From Myxococcales bacterium (lineage in GTDB: Bacteria > Myxococcota_C > UBA6777): a stretch of DNA of 64,000 nt. A program made the position numbers and the translations under genes. Positions 61,729 through 64,000 of this stretch are shown here, piece after piece (position 1 is the first letter of the stretch; each line of letters starts with the position of its first letter). The notes beneath the pieces are model-generated. The model saw only the letters and a list, made by a program, of their open reading frames with translations, was not told where the DNA came from and did not search any database. Where the stretch lies: positions 293,786 through 357,785 of the forward strand of contig JACKEL010000006.1 in assembly GCA_020632975.1 (NCBI GenBank). Reading direction: 5' to 3'.

Positions 61729-63096
61729 TTATCCTTCGACCCCATGAAGGTCGCGTAAGATCTCGTCTGCCCAAACATCCAACATCCCCAACTCTCCGGC
61801 CAGATGCAAGATCGTATAACGAGCGCGGATATCCTTGCAGTACACCACCGCACGACGCGCGCGTTCGTCGGTCACGCCGATCTCTCGAAAGGTCACAGGA
61901 CACGCCGCCGAAAGAAGTTCCTCACGAATCGCTTTTGCAGAGCGCAGTGTCTCCCGAACATCCGCCAAGATCGCATCCCAACCCTCTTTCAATTTGGTCA
62001 GGCGTGTCCGAAGCTGTTCGGGCGATGGATAGGCTTGTTTCGCATGGGACTCCACGGCGCTATAGAGCGTCCCAAAGCGCTCACGCAACATCGCTTCGTA
62101 GGTAGGCCAAGGCTGAAGAGCAGCCACACGAGCTTCGACATCAATCGTCGTAGGGTCCATCGCTGCGAGCTTTTCGTACATCGCAGCAGTCGTAATCGTC
62201 CCAACCCCCACCTGGCAACCGTGAAAGTCGTGCCCTTCTCCAAAAGAAAAGTGCGTCATATCAATATAGTGGCTAATCAAATGCTCGCCACCGCTCGCAG
62301 GAGATGACGAACCCGCAAGACTCATCGAAAGCCCAGAGAGACAAAGACTCGCACTCAAACGCCCCACAGCTTCGACATGACGCAAGGGTAGTTTTGACGC
62401 GACCCCTTCGAGCAAGACAGAACCTGCCTCGACAAGCACCATCGCATCGGACGAATAGCCCGCGTCATTCAAAAGGTAACCCAAACGCCAGTCCGCGTTG
62501 CTCACAGGCTTCGACAAAAGATCCCCAAAGCCCGAAGCGATCATCCTCGCGGGCGACTGGGCCATCACATCGAGATCCACCAGGCAAGCCACAGGTGCAT
62601 GACAACCTTGCGTGGTCTTCACACCATCCGACAACAACGCCGCGATCCCCGAAGTATAACCATTCATAGAAGGTGCGGTCGCCACCACCGCATACGGTAC
62701 ACCCGCACGAAAGGTCGCCATCTTTGCGATATCGTTGACAGTCCCTGCACCAACAGCCACACAAGCCACGATCTGCGATCCTGCGGACTGGATGTGCTCT
62801 TGAAGCAACGCCACTTTTTTATCGTCTGCAACAGGCGTTTCTTCCCCATCTGCGGGCTCGATCACATACAACGCATGGGGCTGCCTTGCTGCTTCCAAAC
62901 TCGCGATCACTTCTTCGCCCGCGATCTTGTGTGTGATCGCGTCCACCACCACAAGCCACGTCCCTTTCGGCAAAACCCCTTGAAGATACGAATAGGTACG
63001 CCCCAAAAGAGCTTGTTCCAATACACAAACCTTTGTGGTCAAACGATCCCAAAAAGGTCGCAAAGCTTGTTCTACATCGATCTTGATCAGCGACAA
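61729..63096 (-). CDS. egsA: sn-Glycerol-1-phosphate dehydrogenase (AraM/EgsA-like)
   Basis: A 455-residue iron/zinc-dependent dehydrogenase of the glycerol-1-phosphate class, which reduces dihydroxyacetone phosphate to sn-glycerol-1-phosphate. The start is TTG at 63096, with AAGGAGG 6 bases upstream. Key stretches are VGAGTVNDIAKMATFRAGVP, VATAPSMNGYTSGIAALLSD, SGFGDLLSKPVSNADWRLGY and the metal ligands in GGEHLISHYID and GEGHDFHGCQVGVGT. In archaea this enzyme sets lipid stereochemistry. Bacterial AraM/EgsA homologues (for example in Bacillus) make archaeal-type heptaprenylglyceryl phosphate or serve other uses. No prenyltransferase is adjacent, so the role here is open. Confidence 0.88.
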   Translation of the reverse strand: MSLIKIDVEQALRPFWDRLTTKVCVLEQALLGRTYSYLQGVLPKGTWLVVVDAITHKIAGEEVIASLEAARQPHALYVIEPADGEETPVADDKKVALLQEHIQSAGSQIVACVAVGAGTVNDIAKMATFRAGVPYAVVATAPSMNGYTSGIAALLSDGVKTTQGCHAPVACLVDLDVMAQSPARMIASGFGDLLSKPVSNADWRLGYLLNDAGYSSDAMVLVEAGSVLLEGVASKLPLRHVEAVGRLSASLCLSGLSMSLAGSSSPASGGEHLISHYIDMTHFSFGEGHDFHGCQVGVGTITTAAMYEKLAAMDPTTIDVEARVAALQPWPTYEAMLRERFGTLYSAVESHAKQAYPSPEQLRTRLTKLKEGWDAILADVRETLRSAKAIREELLSAACPVTFREIGVTDERARRAVVYCKDIRARYTILHLAGELGMLDVWADEILRDLHGVEG

Positions 63097-63117
63097 ATCG
63101 CACCTCCTTGAAAAATA

Positions 63118-63145
63118 TTTCTATGCAAAATTCAATACATAGAAA
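63118..63145. promoter_or_regulatory. TTTCTATG-N12-CATAGAAA palindrome upstream of the glycerol-1-phosphate dehydrogenase gene
   Basis: An 8-bp perfect inverted repeat with a 12-base AT-rich spacer lies 22 bases before the TTG start at 63096 and just upstream of its ribosome site. Position and size fit an operator for a dimeric repressor. A stem in the 5' mRNA leader is the alternative. Confidence 0.45.
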
Positions 63146-63434
63146 ATACTGCCATACCCGATTGAAAAAAAAAACGCAACCGCAGTGAACTTTTTTTCGA
63201 TGCTCTGCGTACCTATGCGCGTGCGATACAATAGTTATCTTCTGAAAAAGATCATGACCTACCCTATTGACACCTTTGCGAATGATCACCAAACTCGCAC
63301 GCTAGCTATCTCTTATCGATGGCAACCAATCTTCAATTCGCCTTTTTTCCACCCACCGCGACGTCCTGTTTTGTGGTCCGACCACGCAGGCCGAGCCCCA
63401 ACCCTTGCTTGCGAGCGCAGAGGAGCAAAGTCCA
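63146..63434. other. Intergenic region upstream of glycerol-1-phosphate dehydrogenase, no gene seen
   Basis: An AT-rich stretch with an A-run (63165-63174) and a TTGACA hexamer at 63267-63272 without a good partner -10 box. A frame of 88 codons crosses it on the plus strand but has no ribosome site and no family-like sequence. It probably contains divergent promoters. Confidence 0.35.
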
Positions 63435-63536
63435 ATGAAAAGACTAGTTAACGCCCGCGTCCTTGGGAATCCGGCCACCCTTGAACGCATGAGTTATGCC
63501 TTGGTCGGATGTGCGGTAGGTGGACGCGATCAATAA
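63435..63536 (+). CDS. Possible 33-codon small ORF
   Basis: ATG at 63435 is preceded by GAGGAG 9 bases upstream and reads MKRLVNARVLGNPATLERMS before stopping at 63536, giving a basic peptide of unknown identity. The 3' part overlaps an RNA stem (63513-63553). Length and lack of homology argue for caution; it may be a chance frame in a non-coding transcript. Confidence 0.2.
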   Translation: MKRLVNARVLGNPATLERMSYALVGCAVGGRDQ

Positions 63537-63553
63537 AGACCTACATCTACCGC
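63513..63553. other. Inverted repeat GCGGTAG...CTACCGC
   Basis: GCGGTAGGTG (63513-63522) pairs with CATCTACCGC (63544-63553) with one mismatch and a loop of about 21 bases. It is the first of a chain of stems in the non-coding right end of the window. Confidence 0.55.
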
Positions 63554-63681
63554 TTTCTCCACGGGGCTTGTCGCTCTCAATCTGATTGACCTGTGACCCT
63601 GCCCCACCCCACGCCGCTCTCACCCTCGTGCTGGGAGCCGCGTCGCGCCAAAAGCGCAACTGAGAACCGAATACGACACTC

Positions 63682-63694
63682 GCTCTTTGAAAAG
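63682..63694 (+). promoter_or_regulatory. boxA-like element
   Basis: GCTCTTTGAAAAG matches the boxA antitermination signal (consensus near TGCTCTTTAACA, or TTCTTTGAAAACT in Gram-positives) found in rRNA operon leaders. It lies in a gene-free stretch rich in hairpins. This suggests an rRNA operon starting beyond the right edge of the window, although no 16S sequence is visible before 64000. Confidence 0.4.
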
Positions 63695-63787
63695 AAAAAC
63701 CATCGCGAATCTACGAGTCTGCTTGGCCGTTTCACTCTAAACCCAAGCCTCTCTCTTCCGCAGACGCAAACATGTGCAACTTGCACG

Positions 63788-63919
63788 ACCTATCTCAACT
63801 CTGGGCAAACAAGCATCGCATTGAGATAGGTGACACCACACATGCGCGGCAACCACTCAGGTGGGAGCGGTTGTGTGTGGTTCCCGGTGCCTTTGATACC
63901 ACCTCGGCACCTTTGGGAA
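63788..63919. ncRNA. Candidate structured RNA: three adjacent long hairpins
   Basis: Three stems follow end to end. ACCTATCTCAA (63788-63798) pairs with TTGAGATAGGT (63821-63831), an 11-bp perfect stem. CCACACA + CAACC (63836-63842, 63850-63854) pair with GGTTG + TGTGTGG (63869-63880). TTCCCGGTGCC (63881-63891) pairs with GGCACC and GGGAA (63906-63911, 63915-63919). The palindrome CCGTATACGG follows shortly after. No coding frame crosses the block and no known RNA class (RNase P, tmRNA, 6S, SRP, tRNA) was recognised. It may be part of an rRNA leader or a separate RNA; the strand is not decided because the stems work on both. Confidence 0.5.
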
Positions 63920-64000
63920 ACAGCTTGCGCTCGCCGTATACGGTGACCCTTGCTTGTCCCCCGCGCCGTCGATTGCTTGGATCGTTGCCTCTCCTGTTTT

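Noticed and set aside
61446..62105. A 219-codon plus-strand frame across the gap and into the dehydrogenase gene
   Set aside because: Its second half is antisense to the glycerol-1-phosphate dehydrogenase, it has no ribosome site, and its composition is Arg/Pro/Ser-rich as in shadow frames.
63420..63440. RNase P RNA conserved core (GGAGCAAAGTCC resembles GAGGAAAGTCC)
   Set aside because: The match is interrupted and the other conserved RNase P regions were not found at the expected distance.
63788..63919. tRNA, tmRNA, 6S or SRP RNA
   Set aside because: No TpsiC loop, CCA end, tmRNA tag, SRP tetraloop motif or 6S bubble was recognised in the hairpin chain.

Overview
The window comes from a bacterial chromosome of moderate GC, visibly lower than in typical Myxococcus. 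The gene content points to a deltaproteobacterium-like lineage (Myxococcota, Bradymonadota or a relative). It has many Ser/Thr-kinase, PP2C, FHA and DUF4388 signalling proteins joined to zinc ribbons, PKD/IPT lipoproteins, proline-rich linkers, TPR proteins, and a TolQ/ExbD pair next to a MinD-like ATPase. This placement is inferred from protein families; no rRNA or tRNA gene was recognised. I found no transposase, integrase, phage structural gene or CRISPR array.

Layout. 0-2.1 kb: two DUF2807 (GIN) surface proteins, then a hairpin-rich repeat cluster. 2.1-8.9 kb: thiolase (minus), NhaC-type Na+/H+ antiporter, YgfZ, and a zinc-ribbon Ser/Thr kinase. 9-19 kb: a membrane protein of unknown role, a D-cysteine desulfhydrase-like enzyme, a GT2 glycosyltransferase with a polytopic membrane protein, and a 1264-residue PKD/IPT lipoprotein. 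19-24 kb: a BMP-type ABC binding protein and its double ATPase without permeases, a DnaJ-like chaperone, and phenylalanine hydroxylase. 24-31 kb: a PP2C/cyclic-nucleotide-domain fusion, a TetR regulator with a repeat tail, HemW, and a zinc-ribbon repeat protein. 31-37 kb: a lone McrB-like AAA ATPase and a large TPR protein. 37-42.6 kb: a candidate transglutaminase-like effector, a GreA/B-like factor, a small membrane protein paired with an SPFH protein, and a second repeat cluster. 42.6-55.7 kb: a long run of minus-strand genes (outer-membrane protein, Def, DUF4388 protein, PriA, LolA-like, CoA-transferase/racemase, SCP2, ExbD, ExbB/TolQ, J-like/HTH, MinD-like, SelA). 55.9-59.6 kb: a pseudokinase-PP2C fusion and an FHA protein. 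59.8-63.1 kb: an EF-hand protein and a glycerol-1-phosphate dehydrogenase. 63.1-64.0 kb: no convincing gene, but a chain of RNA hairpins with a boxA-like element, perhaps the leader of an rRNA operon starting just beyond the window.

How the genes fit together. Housekeeping genes (priA, def, hemW, ygfZ, selA, dnaJ-like) are interspersed with a phospho-signalling set: an active kinase, two PP2C phosphatases (one joined to a cyclic-nucleotide sensor, one to a dead kinase) and an FHA phosphothreonine reader. Four of these signalling or scaffold proteins share an N-terminal or internal zinc ribbon. The most unusual items are the pseudokinase-PP2C/FHA pair, the candidate transglutaminase-like protein, the repeat clusters found between convergent genes, the structured region at the right end, the permease-less ABC pair and the McrC-less McrB-like ATPase.
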